A stretch of 64,000 bases of DNA from Dryas octopetala (lineage: Eukaryota; Streptophyta; Magnoliopsida; Rosales; Rosaceae): positions 1,054,001 through 1,118,000 of the forward strand of contig OY992832.1 of assembly GCA_963921425.1 (NCBI GenBank), written 5' to 3'. Of this stretch, positions 13,815 through 24,763 are shown in pieces (the stretch's first letter is position 1; every line of letters starts with the position of its first letter). Under the pieces are notes generated by a model. The model did not search any database, was not told the DNA's origin, and saw only the letters and a list, made by a program, of their open reading frames with translations. The position numbers and the translations under genes are program-made.

Positions 13815-14174
13815 AAAATTTTGTGTCACCAAGCCCAATGGATGTGAAAAAATGGATGGCGAATATTGTGTTGTTGGAAGTATCCTTTAGAAAAACATAT
13901 TCCAAAGACGGAGGCCAAATGTTCCAATAAGTCCTGGAAGAGGATCTTGAAAAAAATACGAGAACAAGTGGTGTCCTCTTCAGTGGCAAATAAATGGGTG
14001 CAAAACTTGGGAACGTTTCGTAGCTTGTTTGTTTCAAGCCGGTGAATCATTGAGGACTGATCAACAAAGCATTCCTCAAAAGATTTCTGGTGGAGTTTGC
14101 TGATCATACACAACCTCTGAGACCATAATACCAGAGGAAGGTTCTCTCTCGACAAAAGCATGATACAGCTCCAT
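13815..14174 (-). pseudogene. CWC22 fragment (exons 6 and 7 fused)
   Basis: Reading leftwards from 14174, this begins like CWC22 exon 6 (ATGGAGCT after CAG), carries [13 protein letters not shown] and EEDTT, then passes without an intron into exon 7 sequence (FFKILFQDLLEHL). The intact gene has a 2.1-kb intron there. The reading frame is damaged and parts are missing (the [11 protein letters not shown] stretch is gone). Bases upstream of 14174 match those upstream of exon 6 in the copy at 16355, so both descend from one earlier copy. Confidence 0.85.
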
Positions 14175-14656
14175 CTGCAAATGTCAAAACCAAGATGATT
14201 ATCATTCTTCAACAAACAGCAAAGTAGAGCAACTATTGAAAATTCTACAAGCATGCATAAGTGGTGGGTTATAAAGGAATCATTAGTGCTCATTCATAGT
14301 CAGAGTAGATGTAATAGTGGCTGCAACAATCTTCTTTCTTGGTGTCATATAAAGCATCCAATAACCCTAGACTCATATAAAGCTCACCCCATGGGTACAC
14401 ATTTTGTTTACCCAGACACAGACACAGGGAAACCAAGAAACAGAATAACAGGTCTCAATCTATCTTCATTGTCAGGCCATAAAAAATGTATCTTCATTCA
14501 CCAGTCCACCAATGGACAATCTCCCTTCTTATTTACAATTCAAACCAGGCCCAACAATTTACCAGTCCATAGCATTCATTGGATACAAGACTGGACTCAA
14601 TACAAGCTAGCTTGGCAATGAAAATCATACTATAATTGAAAAGGTAAGTGTCATAC

Positions 14657-15340
14657 CACTGCTGATTTTTCCTGAATTCTGTAAGAACTGGGTAAATGTT
14701 CTCAAAGGCTTTGTATGTATCGTCTCTTACCTGAAGAATTGAAAATATCCTCTTCAGGGGAAAAAACAAAACGAAAATCAAAACAAAGCCTGTCAAAATT
14801 ATTCACCTTAGCTCCTGTAATAACAATTTTTCCAGACACAAAGATAAGCAGCACAATCTTGGGTTGTTTCATTCGATAAATCAACCCCGGAAACAATTCT
14901 GGTTCATAGCTTGAGAAAGCACCATGGGAATACGCCAGACCTTCAAGTCTAATGGGGAATTTAACATCACAAGAAGCAACGATGTTCTGAATTTTGAAAT
15001 CCTTGAACTGTGCTGGAGACCCTAGCTTCTGGACGATTCGAGCGTACTTGCGTGCTGCCAATTTGGATTGTTGTTCGCTCTTGGCTCCAGTACAGACCAT
15101 CTTACCAGATGCAAATATCAATGCGGTGGTCTTGGGTTCTCGTATTCTCATAATCACAGCTGCAAAACGCTTGGGGTTGTACTCTGCATTGCGAGCATGC
15201 AATGCAATGGCCTTCAGATCCAATTTACAGTCCAAATTGACTGTGGAGACTATGTTCTGGAGAGTTGGGACTATTCCAGAAGGGTGCTTCTTCAGATCTA
15301 CTGCTTCGCTGCTTCCTTCTAACCCTGCTTCTTCTGCCAT
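14657..15340 (-). CDS. TBP: TATA-binding protein, intron-poor copy
   Basis: TBP binds the TATA box and nucleates transcription by all three nuclear RNA polymerases. The coding block 15340-14807 (178 codons) is open; a 76-base GT-AG intron follows, then 14730-14657 gives 24 more codons ending FRKNQQ. The saddle is complete: [20 protein letters not shown] at residues 19-38, and the four DNA-intercalating phenylalanines (about 59, 76, 150 and 167) are kept. Changes from the plant consensus, from memory, include GSPAQ for GFPAK and IVASC for IVGSC. After CAG CAG come TG and a donor-like GTATGA, so the stop codon is probably split by a last intron whose acceptor I could not place; read-through would instead add residues to a stop near 14533. 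Plant TBP genes usually have several introns in the core; none is seen here. It sits between two CWC22 fragments, so expression is uncertain. Confidence 0.85.
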
Positions 15341-15789
15341 GAGAAGAGCGCGTTGACTTTGGTGTTCTAGGTTTATAAACAAGATGCAATTGGTCTTTGG
15401 TCTCTAATATAGGTACTGCCCCTAAATCCCTAAGTCCTGATAGGAATAGGTGAACCTTTCTTTTCTGTTATATCGAATTATAAAAGGACTGAAAAAATAA
15501 TTACGATCAAGCTTCATAAAAAGCCCAACACTGATAAAACCTTTGACGGACAAAATTCAGGGCCCACAAAATTTCAAAACGTAGTCAAGGCTCAGGAGTG
15601 ATTTTATAGAGGAGAAAAGGGACCGGGTATCTCTGCGTTATCGATGTGGGATATATTGGATTTTCTTTACTTGTATAGTTATATGCCACTAATGAAGTAC
15701 ATAGCTATTTGCATTACAACCTAACAAGTAATCGAGAGAAAATCATGCACATCAATTCTCATCACAGTAGAAGAACTCTAATATGTTAG
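15341..15789. other. Upstream of TBP: nothing recognised
   Basis: About 450 bases between the TBP start and the end of the second CWC22 copy. This should hold the TBP promoter and leader if the gene is active. No clear TATA box or repeat stands out. Confidence 0.4.
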
Positions 15790-18150
15790 TACAAAACAAA
15801 AGCAAAACACTCTAATCTCTCCTCCTGCACTTTGTGTCTTTCATCGGATCTAGAACTCTGAGATTCTTCATCTAACACTGGTTTTTGTTGATGCATAATG
15901 AGGCGTGGCATATACTTCAAGTACTCACACAGGTTCTCAGTGATGCCACCCAAGCCCAATGGACGTGAAAAAGTTGATGGCAAATCGTGTTCTTGGGAGT
16001 ATCCTTTGGGAAAACAGATTCCAAAGACTCCTGCATTGCAGCATCTGTGAGCCTATCATTTAGCAAACGAAGGCTCAGATGCTCCGACAAGTCCTGGAAA
16101 AGGATCTTGATAAAAATACGAGAAGAAGAAGAAGTGGTGTCCTCTTCAGTCAAGCATATATAGGCTAAGACATGCCAGGGAAGAGCATCAGTGGCAAGCA
16201 AATGGGAAAAAAACTTGGCAACGTTTCGGAGCTTGTTTGTTTCAAGCCGGTGAATCATTGAGTACTGATCAACAAAGCATTTCTCAAAGACCATAATAGC
16301 GGAGGAAAGATTTATCCTGACTGCAGCATTCCAAAAGCATGACGCATAGCTCCATCTGTAAAGGTCAAGATCAAGATGATTATCATTCTTCAACAGACAC
16401 CAAATTGAACAACAGTATATTGAAATGCTGGAGAAACAATTATACAACTTAAGAAAAGATTGCATATCAACTAAAATCAAAATGAAAATCATGAAGAAGG
16501 ATGATCAAGAAAATGGATAGTTTAGGATTTGCATCACTCACCTCCTGGCCAGGATGAAATTCAATCTTCAGGAGCTTATGACCTGCCTCCTCAAAATATA
16601 CACTGGACGTGATTATATATAAGATAGATTGTTCTTCGAAGATTTACAAGACTTGTCTCTGTCTCATCTTCTATTTTCATCTGCTGCTCAAGCTCATCCT
16701 CACCATCTGATACTCCATCGGAACCTTCTTCATCTTCAGACTCCTCACCAAGTATGTTTTTCTTTAATTCTTCATAGCGTTTATCATTCTCAAGGAAATC
16801 AGGATCGAGATTGAAAATATCTGCATAGGCACAATGGAAATGTTAGCATCCACAATGACAAAAAATCATAGGTAGGTCAACAAACGAAAACTAAATTAGC
16901 AACATAAGACGTAACAAGGTTAGTTTCTGGATCTATCTCTTCTTGAAGAGAAAACTCATGGGTCAATTGGTCTTCCTGCTCAACAAGGTCCAATTCTGGA
17001 AGAACAGCTAGGTACCCCTGAAACTTGGCTTTCCGTATTGCAAATAAGCCTTCAATAAAAAATTGAACTCTTTTGTCTATTTCTCCTTCATGAAGAATTC
17101 CACGAAAGTGCACAAAGAAGCCTGCAAAAATTACAAATGATAACAGCAATGTCAGACAAAACAACCTTCTGAAAAAGAAAAGGTCCTATGAATCTTATAT
17201 AGAATTTAACTATTAGTGTACTAGTTATTACCTTTGCAAAAGGAAAAATAGATAACTAAAACACAATTTCTAGTTCACAGTTGAGCAATAAAATGGGGTT
17301 CTTGCACCATTCAGCATTTGACCATCATCATTATCAAATATGCAAAAATGCCACATCAACAAAGGATGATAACATCCTAATATTATGTCTGGATTATAGG
17401 CATAATAGGTTTACTTGTTTTACATCTGAACTAATCAATATTTCATCACCAAAGACTACAATAACAACCTTACATAATATAAGCTAATTAGACTAAAGTA
17501 TTAGCAACATTCAATCCATGTATTTTTCCACATTTATATAAATAAAGATTGATCAATGGGTAAGTTCAGAATATGATATTAGGATAAGAAGCATATAGAT
17601 ACAATATATAATCACATAAGAGAATGCACAAAACCAAAAACGCTAGCTCAAAAATGGTAGGGAATTAAATCAAACAGTTAACCCACCATGGAGCCCTTTA
17701 GGCGAAAGGTCCTGCAGCAGTGATCCACTCTCGGTGACAAACCCAACAGCAACTTCAACACTATCATCAGTCGGATTCTCAAGCAACACTGTGAGCAATT
17801 CCAACGCTATAATCTCATGAGCCACTTGTTGATTGACAAGATGTGCTACAAATTTAACAGCAGCGACAAGTTGGGGCTTGTCGTTCCGCTTAAACGCCCT
17901 CCGAAGCGATGAGTCGTCTCAGCAGAAGATGACCCACCTTAGGAAACCAAAGCAGAGAACACATCTGTGAAAGCAGAAAAGCCCCCTTCCGCGGGTCATA
18001 TTCTCTGAAAAAACCTCCAGAATTATGTTCTTGATGTTGGTGGAGTTGACTTTGTTGACCAAGCCATTGACGCTCTTTCGCAGGGTTCATCATGCGGGCC
18101 AATTTGTATGGAGGAATGTAGACCTCGGCATTCTTTGCTATTCGTAGCTT
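15790..18150 (-). pseudogene. Second CWC22 copy, decayed, with some introns missing
   Basis: On the minus strand this copy runs from IPPYKLARMM (about 18130) to the exon 7 region near 15820. Blocks: exons 1+2 fused (18150-17687), exons 3+4 fused (17121-16921), exon 5 (16820-16542), exons 6+7 fused (16355 to about 15820). Introns 1, 3 and 6 of the intact gene are absent at the exact borders, while introns 2, 4 and 5 are kept and intron 2 is still similar to the parent. The charged N-terminus is missing. The MIF4G part has deletions and a frame loss (stop just before the exon 1/2 border), and the donor after exon 4 is poor (CTTGTT for CTTGGT). It cannot make CWC22. Confidence 0.85.
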
Positions 18151-18982
18151 CGACATTTCAGAATTCAAATTGCGATTTTTAGCTAAACCCCCAAAACCCT
18201 AATAAGCCTAATCTATAAGTGTAAAGATTAACGGGCACTGTGTGTTTCTCAGTCTCACTCTCGGTTTAGTTGGCCCACCCAAATCCTAATCCTAATAGGA
18301 AATTGGAGAAAGAGGGTCTGAGCTTTTCTTGTGCAAGAGGGAAAGAGTATATTATTATATAAAGAGGAAAGAGTAGGAGAACAAAGGCAGAGTGAAGAGA
18401 CCCCAATTGATGATCTCATGGAACTAGTACAGCAAATTGATGCTGTTCACATGAAGCACAATGCTGAACCTGAAGCTGTTGATCACCATGTTATTGCTGG
18501 TGCATTGTTAGGGGTTGGGATTGTGAATCGCAGTATCAAGAATGATTATGATCCTGCACTGGCACTTGTGGGTGAATACATTGATAAAGAAGATCCATCT
18601 ATCCGAATTGGTGCAATAATGGGCCTGGGGATTGCATATGCTGGTGCTCAGAATGAGAAGATACGTAGTAAGCTGATTCCTATACTTGATGTGGTCACAT
18701 TCACTGCAATCTCATTGGGGTTGAATGGTTGATCTATGCTGCTTCTTGCAATGAAGAGGTTGCTCAGGCAATCATATTTGCGTTAATGGACCCAAGTGAC
18801 ACAGTTTGGGGAGCCCCTCGCTCGGCTAATTCCCCTCAGCCTTGATCTTTGTACCTTGGCAACCAGGTAAAAGTTTAAAGGCCCGTTTTTGACACTATTT
18901 TTTATAAGTGCTTTAACTTAGTAATATTTTTATTTGAAGCACTTGTGCTAAGAAATACAAATAAATTTTTATAAAAATTTTA

Positions 18983-20374
18983 GAGCAAATGACAACTTAG
19001 TACCTTAAGTTTACCCTATATTTCAATTTAGTATCTCAAGTTCAAAAAGTTGCAAGTTGGTAGCTCAACTTTCATTTCGTTGCAACTGCATACCTCCGTT
19101 AGCTTTTCCGTCTGTCAGACCATTAAGCGCCTACGTGGCTTTAAAAAATGCCACATAGACAAAAAAAATAATAAAAATAAAATAAACTTTTTAAAAATAA
19201 AATAAATAATTATAAAAAACAAAAAAATTTAAAAAACCAATAATTAAATAAAAAAAACAAACAAAGAACAAATCAATAAAAACCATCAACAAAAATCAAC
19301 CCAAAATCCATTTGCCACAACGTCTCCTTCTTCCCCAACAAATCAACCCAAAACCATCAAAAAAATCAATAAAAATCATCAAGATAAATCAACACAGATC
19401 AACCCAAAATCCATTTGCACTAACCCAGCAACCCCTTCTTCTTCCCCTCTTTCTTTCCCACTAGCAACCCAGCAACCCTTTCTCCTTCCCCACCCAACAG
19501 CCACCCCCAAAATCTGAGCAACCCTCCTCCCTCCCTGCCATACACCTCGCCACCGAACCACAACCCAAAACCACCACCTGAGACCCACACAAATAACCCT
19601 TCTCCTTCCATTGTGCTTCTGCAACTCAAAACCAGAGACCCACCAGTCACCACTCGAGACCCCCCCGAGCAACCCTCCTCCCTCCCAGCCAGACAAATCA
19701 ACCCACCACCTGAGCAACCCGAGACCCACCCCAAACCACAACCACCACTCGAGCAACCCTCCCTCCCAGCCACACAAATCAACCCACCACCCGATACCCC
19801 AAAACCCGAGACCCACCCTACCAATCACCAAAGAAAAAGAGAGGAAGAAGATGAGGGTGGTCTCGCCGAAGATACGCACCGGAGAAAGAGATCGGGAAGA
19901 GAGAGAAGTGAGGAAAGAGAAGTGAGGAGACAGAATCAGGGGGGTGGGCAACCCGAGACCCACCAGTTACCGGAGAAAGAGAGAGGAAGAAGATGCAGGT
20001 TCTCGCCGAAGATGGGCACCGGAGAAAGAGATCGAGCAGAGAGAGAAGTGAGGAGAGAGAGGAGGAAGGAGAGACATAATCGGGGGGAGGGGGCTGAAAA
20101 ATGGAGAGAAAATGAAAATAAATGTTTTTTTTTTGTTTTTTATAATTATTTATTTTATTTTTAAAAAGTTTATTATTTTTTTTGTCTATGTGGCATTTTT
20201 TAAAGCCACATCACCATGCCACGTAGGCGTTTAACGGTTTGACAGACGGAAAAGCTAACGAAGGTATGCAGTTGCAACGAAATGAAAGTTGAGGTACTGA
20301 CATGCAACATTTTGAACTTGAGGTACTAAGTTAAAATATAGGGTAAACTTGAGGTACTAAGTTGTAATTTGCTC
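18983..20374. mobile_element. Mutator-like element (non-autonomous) with long inverted ends
   Basis: The ends start GAGCAAAT and are inverted copies over roughly 240 bases. They share, for example, ACAACTTAGTACCT, AAGTTTACCCTATATTT, a stretch with GTTGCAACTGCATACCT, and TGCCACATAGAC. A 9-base duplication AAAATTTTA flanks both sides (18974-18982 and 20375-20383), the Mutator hallmark. The core has a C-rich half (19290-19830) and a GA-rich half (19830-20090). The GA-rich part holds a diverged tandem pair sharing TCTCGCCGAAGAT and CACCGGAGAAAGAGATCG. No transposase is seen. Open frames across the core are low-complexity. Confidence 0.9.
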
Positions 20375-20606
20375 AAAATTTTAAGTGGTTCATGTAAAAG
20401 CACTTTTGAGAAAGCACTTTTGAGAAAGCACTTGATAGGTGCTTATAAAAAAATCTCTTAAAAACGCTTTTATTCATTTATGTCAAACACAACTAAAAAT
20501 GCTTGTACTAATCTAAAAGCACTTTTTACATTTACTCTTAAGTGAATCTATATGTTTTTTTTTTTTTTTTTCAAAGTAAGTGAATATATCATTACTGCTC
20601 AACCTT

Positions 20607-20716
20607 CCTACTTGATTTTAGTTTCATTTGATGTTTGTTGTCTATTTGAAGCTTGTGTGTAATTAACCATTCATTGTGGCCAAAGAAGCCCTTACGATGA
20701 TTTTGAACTCAATAAT
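20607..20716 (+). repeat. 110-bp direct repeat, left copy
   Basis: This segment recurs at 28072-28181 in the same direction with one mismatch seen. The right copy sits just before the second RPN1 block, so it is probably original intron sequence. The two copies bracket 7355 bases holding the captured CWC22 piece, foldback and deleted KRR1-SAPS copy. Confidence 0.85.
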
Positions 20717-21360
20717 CAGCAAATTCATCCTTACTATGATTTAATTCTAATAACTGCACAATTACAAACGATTTTGATAAACACCTCTGGCTATGTTTTT
20801 TTTAATTGTCAATGACAATACGTTTTTATTGACGGTAACAATACGTTCTAACTATTTTTTTGGCCGTGATACGTTCTAAATTTGTAAAAAGTTAATTTGA
20901 CAAAAAACGTAAGTGTTTCAAGCCCAACTACAATAAAACTCAGGCCCAACAATAAAATAAACCTAAGCCCTAAAAATAACAGTAGTGCTAGACATCCCAC
21001 ATTTTTATACCTTAATTTCATACCACCTTATGTGACAACTTACATGGCATTCATGCATTGGACACTAAAAAGTAAAAACAAAAATCAAAAAAGAAAAAGA
21101 AAAACTTTGTCCAGTAAAATAATGACACGTAAGATGATATAAAAATATGGTATAAAAATATGGTAAATTATTCTAAAAATAATTACAAACACACCCTATC
21201 ATCAAATCACTTATATAAATAGATAGATGTGAGTACAACCTCTCCTTCTCAACTATGGCTAGGGTTGAGTTCAGATCTGACTGAGCAAGGGTTGTCACAC
21301 AAAAAGTTTCGTTCAACCAAGGCTAGGACGATGGAGGTCGGCTAGGGCGATAGAGGTCTT
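20717..21360. other. AT-rich spacer in the enlarged intron
   Basis: No gene is seen. A short direct repeat of ATATGGTA-type sequence lies near 21145-21165. CAGCAAATTCATCCTT at 20717-20732 recurs inside the module repeats near 21636 and 23264, hinting at a shared origin. Confidence 0.35.
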
Positions 21361-21546
21361 ATCTATCAAGCCAGAGTTGTCTCACCTAAAGCTTCCTTCA
21401 ACCAAGGCTGGGACGATGGAGGTCATATCTATCAAGCCAGAGTTGTCACACAAAAAGCTTCCTTCAACCAAGGCTGGGACGATGGAGGTCATATCTATCA
21501 AGCCAGAGTTGTCACACAAAAAGCTTCCTTCAACCAAGGCTAGGAT
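21361..21546 (+). repeat. 66-bp tandem repeat, three units
   Basis: Units begin ATCTATCAAGCCAGAG at 21361, 21427 and 21493, an exact 66-base period, so reading frames through it repeat every 22 residues (KLPSTKAGTMEV...). The third unit diverges after AAGGCTAGGA. Frames here reflect the repeat, not a known protein. Confidence 0.9.
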
Positions 21547-21827
21547 GTTTAGCCCAAGAAAAAACAAGGCTAGGACTATGGAGGTCTTATCTAAAGTTGG
21601 TATTTTTGAGGGGTAGAGATAGATCTCAGCAAATTCATCCTTGGAGGCCTCAACCTCAAAGTTGGTGTTGAAGAGGCATTAGATCTTAGAAGATGAGGTG
21701 TGGTGGCAGTGCTCTGCCTACCTTGGAGGCCTCAACCTCAAAGTTGGTGTTGAAGAAGCAATAGATCTTTAGAAGATGAGGTGTGGTGGTGGTGCTCTGC
21801 CTGCCTTGGAGGCCTCTGGTGGCGATC
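21502..21827 (+). repeat. Composite module, copy 1
   Basis: This about 326-base module recurs at 23138-23468. Inside it a block of about 100 bases starting CTTGGAGGCCTCAACCTCAA is itself present twice. The two modules bracket the captured CWC22 fragment. Confidence 0.85.
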
Positions 21828-21870
21828 CGCTGCTAAGGAACCTCAACCGATCCGCAGCCCAGCAACCCAG

Positions 21871-22452
21871 AAATTACAACAAACCTACACCATACAAAAT
21901 ACTCGGATTCAGAAGCACAAAATCAACCAAAACTCACCAGGCAAGTCAAGTCTCTGACAGAGCTCAAAATTAAGAAATCTTATCATTCATAACCTAATGT
22001 TGAAAACAAAGAAACTAAAATCGAAAAGCAAACTCAAACTCAAAATTGAACTAAACCTCATAATCGAAATCGACAATCAAATTTACAGTCGAAACAAAAT
22101 CGAAATGTAAATTCAAACTCTAAATTGAGATAAACTTCATAATTGAAATCAAATTCAAAATTGAACACAAACTTGAAATTAAAAATCAACAAATACACAA
22201 AACAAATCACAAGAAAAAAAGACGAGAAAAACAGAGAGAGAGTTAGTAATAATCTTTTGGAAATAAACAGCCACCATACAATTAATAAAACTCAGCAAAA
22301 CCAAACAATTAGAAAAAGCATAATCGCGGGTTTATTTAGGGAATAAAGAGACAAGATCACAAAAAAAAAAAAAGTCATAAAGTCGTGACTGAATATGTAC
22401 AAAAGGCATGAAAAACATAAATTACAACAAACTACACCATACAAAATACTCG
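21871..22452. repeat. Spacer bracketed by a 34-bp direct repeat
   Basis: AAATTACAACAAAC then CTACACCATACAAAATACTCG at 21871 recurs at 22419. Between them is A-rich sequence with irregular repeats of AAATTGAA/AATCGAAA-type words (22000-22200). No gene seen. Confidence 0.55.
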
Positions 22453-22601
22453 AAGCTGGTCGAGGAGGAGCCTAGGTACATATTCAATCATGTCTTTCTT
22501 TTTTGTGTGATTTTGTCTTATTTTCTTTCTTCCCCAAATAAACCATAGATTATGCTTTTTCTGAAGTTGCATTATTTGGTTTAGATGTGTACTATCTCCT
22601 T

Positions 22602-23129
22602 TTTCTATTTCTCCTTCATGAAGAATTCCACAAAAGCGCTCAAAGATGCCTGCAAAAATTTCAAATGATAACAGCAATGTCGGACAAAACAACCTTCTGA
22701 AAAAAGAAAAGGTCCTAAGAATCTTATATAGAATTGAACTATTAGTGTACTAGTTATTACCTTTGCAAAAGGAAAAAATAGATAACTAAAACACAATTTC
22801 TAGTTCACAGTTAAGCAATAAAATGGGGTTATTGGACCATTCAGCATTTTACCATCATCATTATCAAAGATGCAAAAATGCCACATCAACAAAGGATGAT
22901 AACATCCTAATATTATGTCTGGATTATAGGCATAATAGAGTTTTACATCTGAACTAATCAATGTTTCATCCCCAAAATGTACAATAACAACCTTACATAA
23001 TATAAGCTAATTAGACTAAAGTATTAGCAACATTCAATCCATGTATCTTTCCACATTTATATAAATAAAGATTGGTCAATGGGTAAGTTCAGAATATGAT
23101 ATTAGGATAAGAAGCATATAGAAGCAATA
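22602..23129 (-). pseudogene. Captured CWC22 fragment: part of exon 3 plus intron 2
   Basis: Closely matches about 17071-17609 of the second CWC22 copy: the exon 3 piece [17 protein letters not shown] and then most of intron 2, including CCACATCAACAAAGGATGAT and GGTAAGTTCAGAATATGAT. Its exon keeps IFER, as in the intact gene and unlike the second copy, so it comes from a sister copy or an earlier state. It is flanked by repeat modules, as if carried by a transposon. Confidence 0.85.
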
Positions 23130-23137
23130 TAAATAAA

Positions 23138-23468
23138 GCCAGAGTTGTCATACAAAAAGCTTCCTTCAACCAAAGCTAGGACGTTTAGCCCAAGAAAAAC
23201 AAGGCTAGGACTATGGAGGTCTTATCTAAAGTTGTGTTGTTGAGGGGTAGAGAGGCAATAGATCTCAGCAAATTCATCCTTGGAGGCCTCAACCTCAAAG
23301 TTGGTGTTGAAGAAGCAATAGATCATTAGAAGATGTGGTGTGGTGGTGGTGCTCTGCCTGCCTTGGAGGCCTCAACCTCAAAGTTGGTGTTGAAGAAGCA
23401 ATAGATCTTTAGAAGATGAGGTGTGGTGGTGGTGCTCTGCCTGCCTTGGAGGCCTTCGGGTGGCGATC
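23138..23468 (+). repeat. Composite module, copy 2
   Basis: Second copy of the module at 21502-21827, with the same inner duplication, ending GGTGGCGATC. It is followed after about 30 bases by the foldback repeat. Confidence 0.85.
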
Positions 23469-24007
23469 TACAGCCCAACAACCCCTAGTCTCATATGCCC
23501 AAGAAGATTCGCCGACCAAGTTTGCAACCTCAACAGCCCAACCCAACCGGTGGTGAGATCCGCTGCTAAGTAGACATGCTTGCCAAGATGAAGCAAAGCC
23601 CAGTTCTTCAAACCCAAGATGTATCAAAGCCCAAGAGACCTGAGTTTCTTGGGTTGTGAGCACAACTTTGCAAGTCCAACAGTTGATCGTTTTTTTTCCA
23701 AGGTGAGTTTTTTCCACAATAATTCCAATACGCCTAATCTTCTAAACCCTTAATCTTTACACAACCTAAACACTCCCAATCTCCTCTAAATCTTTCAAAG
23801 ACGCCCAAAATCGCAGCCTAATCTTCTAAATTTTAAATCTCTAAACACTCTCAATCTCTTTTACACCTCAAATCTCTAAACATTCGCAAAGCTTTAAAAA
23901 TTCTCAAACCGTAAATCCTCCAAAATTATGCGGCACTATAAATACTATGCCTCTTCCTCTCCTTTCCATTTCTCTTTCAGTTCTTCTCTCTTCCCTGTTC
24001 TTTAGCA

Positions 24008-24148
24008 ATGGCTGGTGGTGCGGGTAGAGGAGGCCGTGGTGGGGGTCGAGGAGGTAGGGGTCGGGGAGGTCGTGGTGCGGATCAAGGAGGTGCAGGTCGA
24101 GGATGTGCCCGTGGTGCACCTACTTGCGGAGCTGGGGCACCTCCTTGA
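24008..24148 (+). other. 46-codon RGG-rich frame across the foldback centre
   Basis: An ATG at 24008, about 65 bases after a TATA-like ACTATAAATAC, opens a frame of Arg-Gly-Gly repeats ending CGAGAPP. RGG repeats bind RNA in many proteins. It is a simple repeat in a palindrome, so coding status is doubtful. Confidence 0.3.
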
Positions 24149-24231
24149 TCTACACCACCCGCATCACGGCCTCCACGACCACGACCTCCCCGACCCGCAT
24201 CACGGCCTCCCCTACCTGCACCACCAGCCAT
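24082..24231 (-). other. Mirror 49-codon RGG-rich frame on the other strand
   Basis: The right arm gives the mirror image: ATG at 24231, RGG-type repeats, crossing the centre and stopping at 24082 after PRPAPP. It overlaps the plus-strand frame. Each arm also carries its own TATA-like sequence upstream. Confidence 0.3.
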
Positions 24232-24763
24232 TGCTAAAGAACAGGGAAGAAGAGAGAAGAGCTGGAAGAGAAATGGAAAGGAGAGGTAGAGGCATAATAT
24301 TTATAGTGCGGCAAAATTTCGAAGGATTTAGGGTTTGAGAATGTTTAAAGCTTTGTGAGTGTTTAGGGATTTGAGGTTTAAAGGAGATTGAGAGTGTTTA
24401 GTGATTTAAGGTTCAGAAGATTAGGCTGCGATTTTTGGCGTCTTTGGAAGGTTTAGAGGAGATTGGGAGTGTTTAGGTTGTGTGAAGATTAAGGGTTTAG
24501 AAGATTAAGCATATTAGAATTACTGTGGAAAAAACTCACCTTGGAAAAGGAAAGATCAACTGTTGGGCTTGCAAAGTTGTGCTCACAGCCCAAGAAACCA
24601 TGGTCTCTTGGGCTTTGATGCATCTTGGGTCTAAGGAACTGAGCTTTGTTTCATCTTCGCAAGCATGCCTACTTAGCAGCGGATCTCGCCACCAGTTCAG
24701 TTGGGCTGTTGAGGTTGCGAACTTGGCCGGCGGATCTTCTTGGGCAGCTGAATGTGATATTCC

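Larger units (their letters stand above)
23497..24745. mobile_element. Foldback (long inverted repeat) element, about 1.25 kb
   Basis: Two arms of roughly 610 bases face each other around 24120. Left arm from GCCCAAGAAGAT (23497); right arm ends ATCTTCTTGGGC (24745). Matching inner landmarks include AGATCCGCTGCTAAGTAG, GTTGTGAGCACAACTTTGCA against TGCAAAGTTGTGCTCACAGC, and TATAAAT-containing stretches about 65 bases before each ATG. There is almost no loop. No clear target duplication was found, so the family (foldback or Mutator-like with very long ends) is open. The right end abuts the deleted KRR1-SAPS copy. Confidence 0.85.

Noticed and set aside
19379-19963. 194-codon minus-strand frame rich in G, W and L, with an overlapping one
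   Set aside because: Low-complexity translation of the C-rich core of the Mutator-like element.
18880-20530. Possible older transposon (GGCCCGTTTTTGACAC on the left, AAAAGCACTTTT words on both sides) interrupted by the Mutator-like element
   Set aside because: Right end and target duplication could not be placed, so not listed as a feature.
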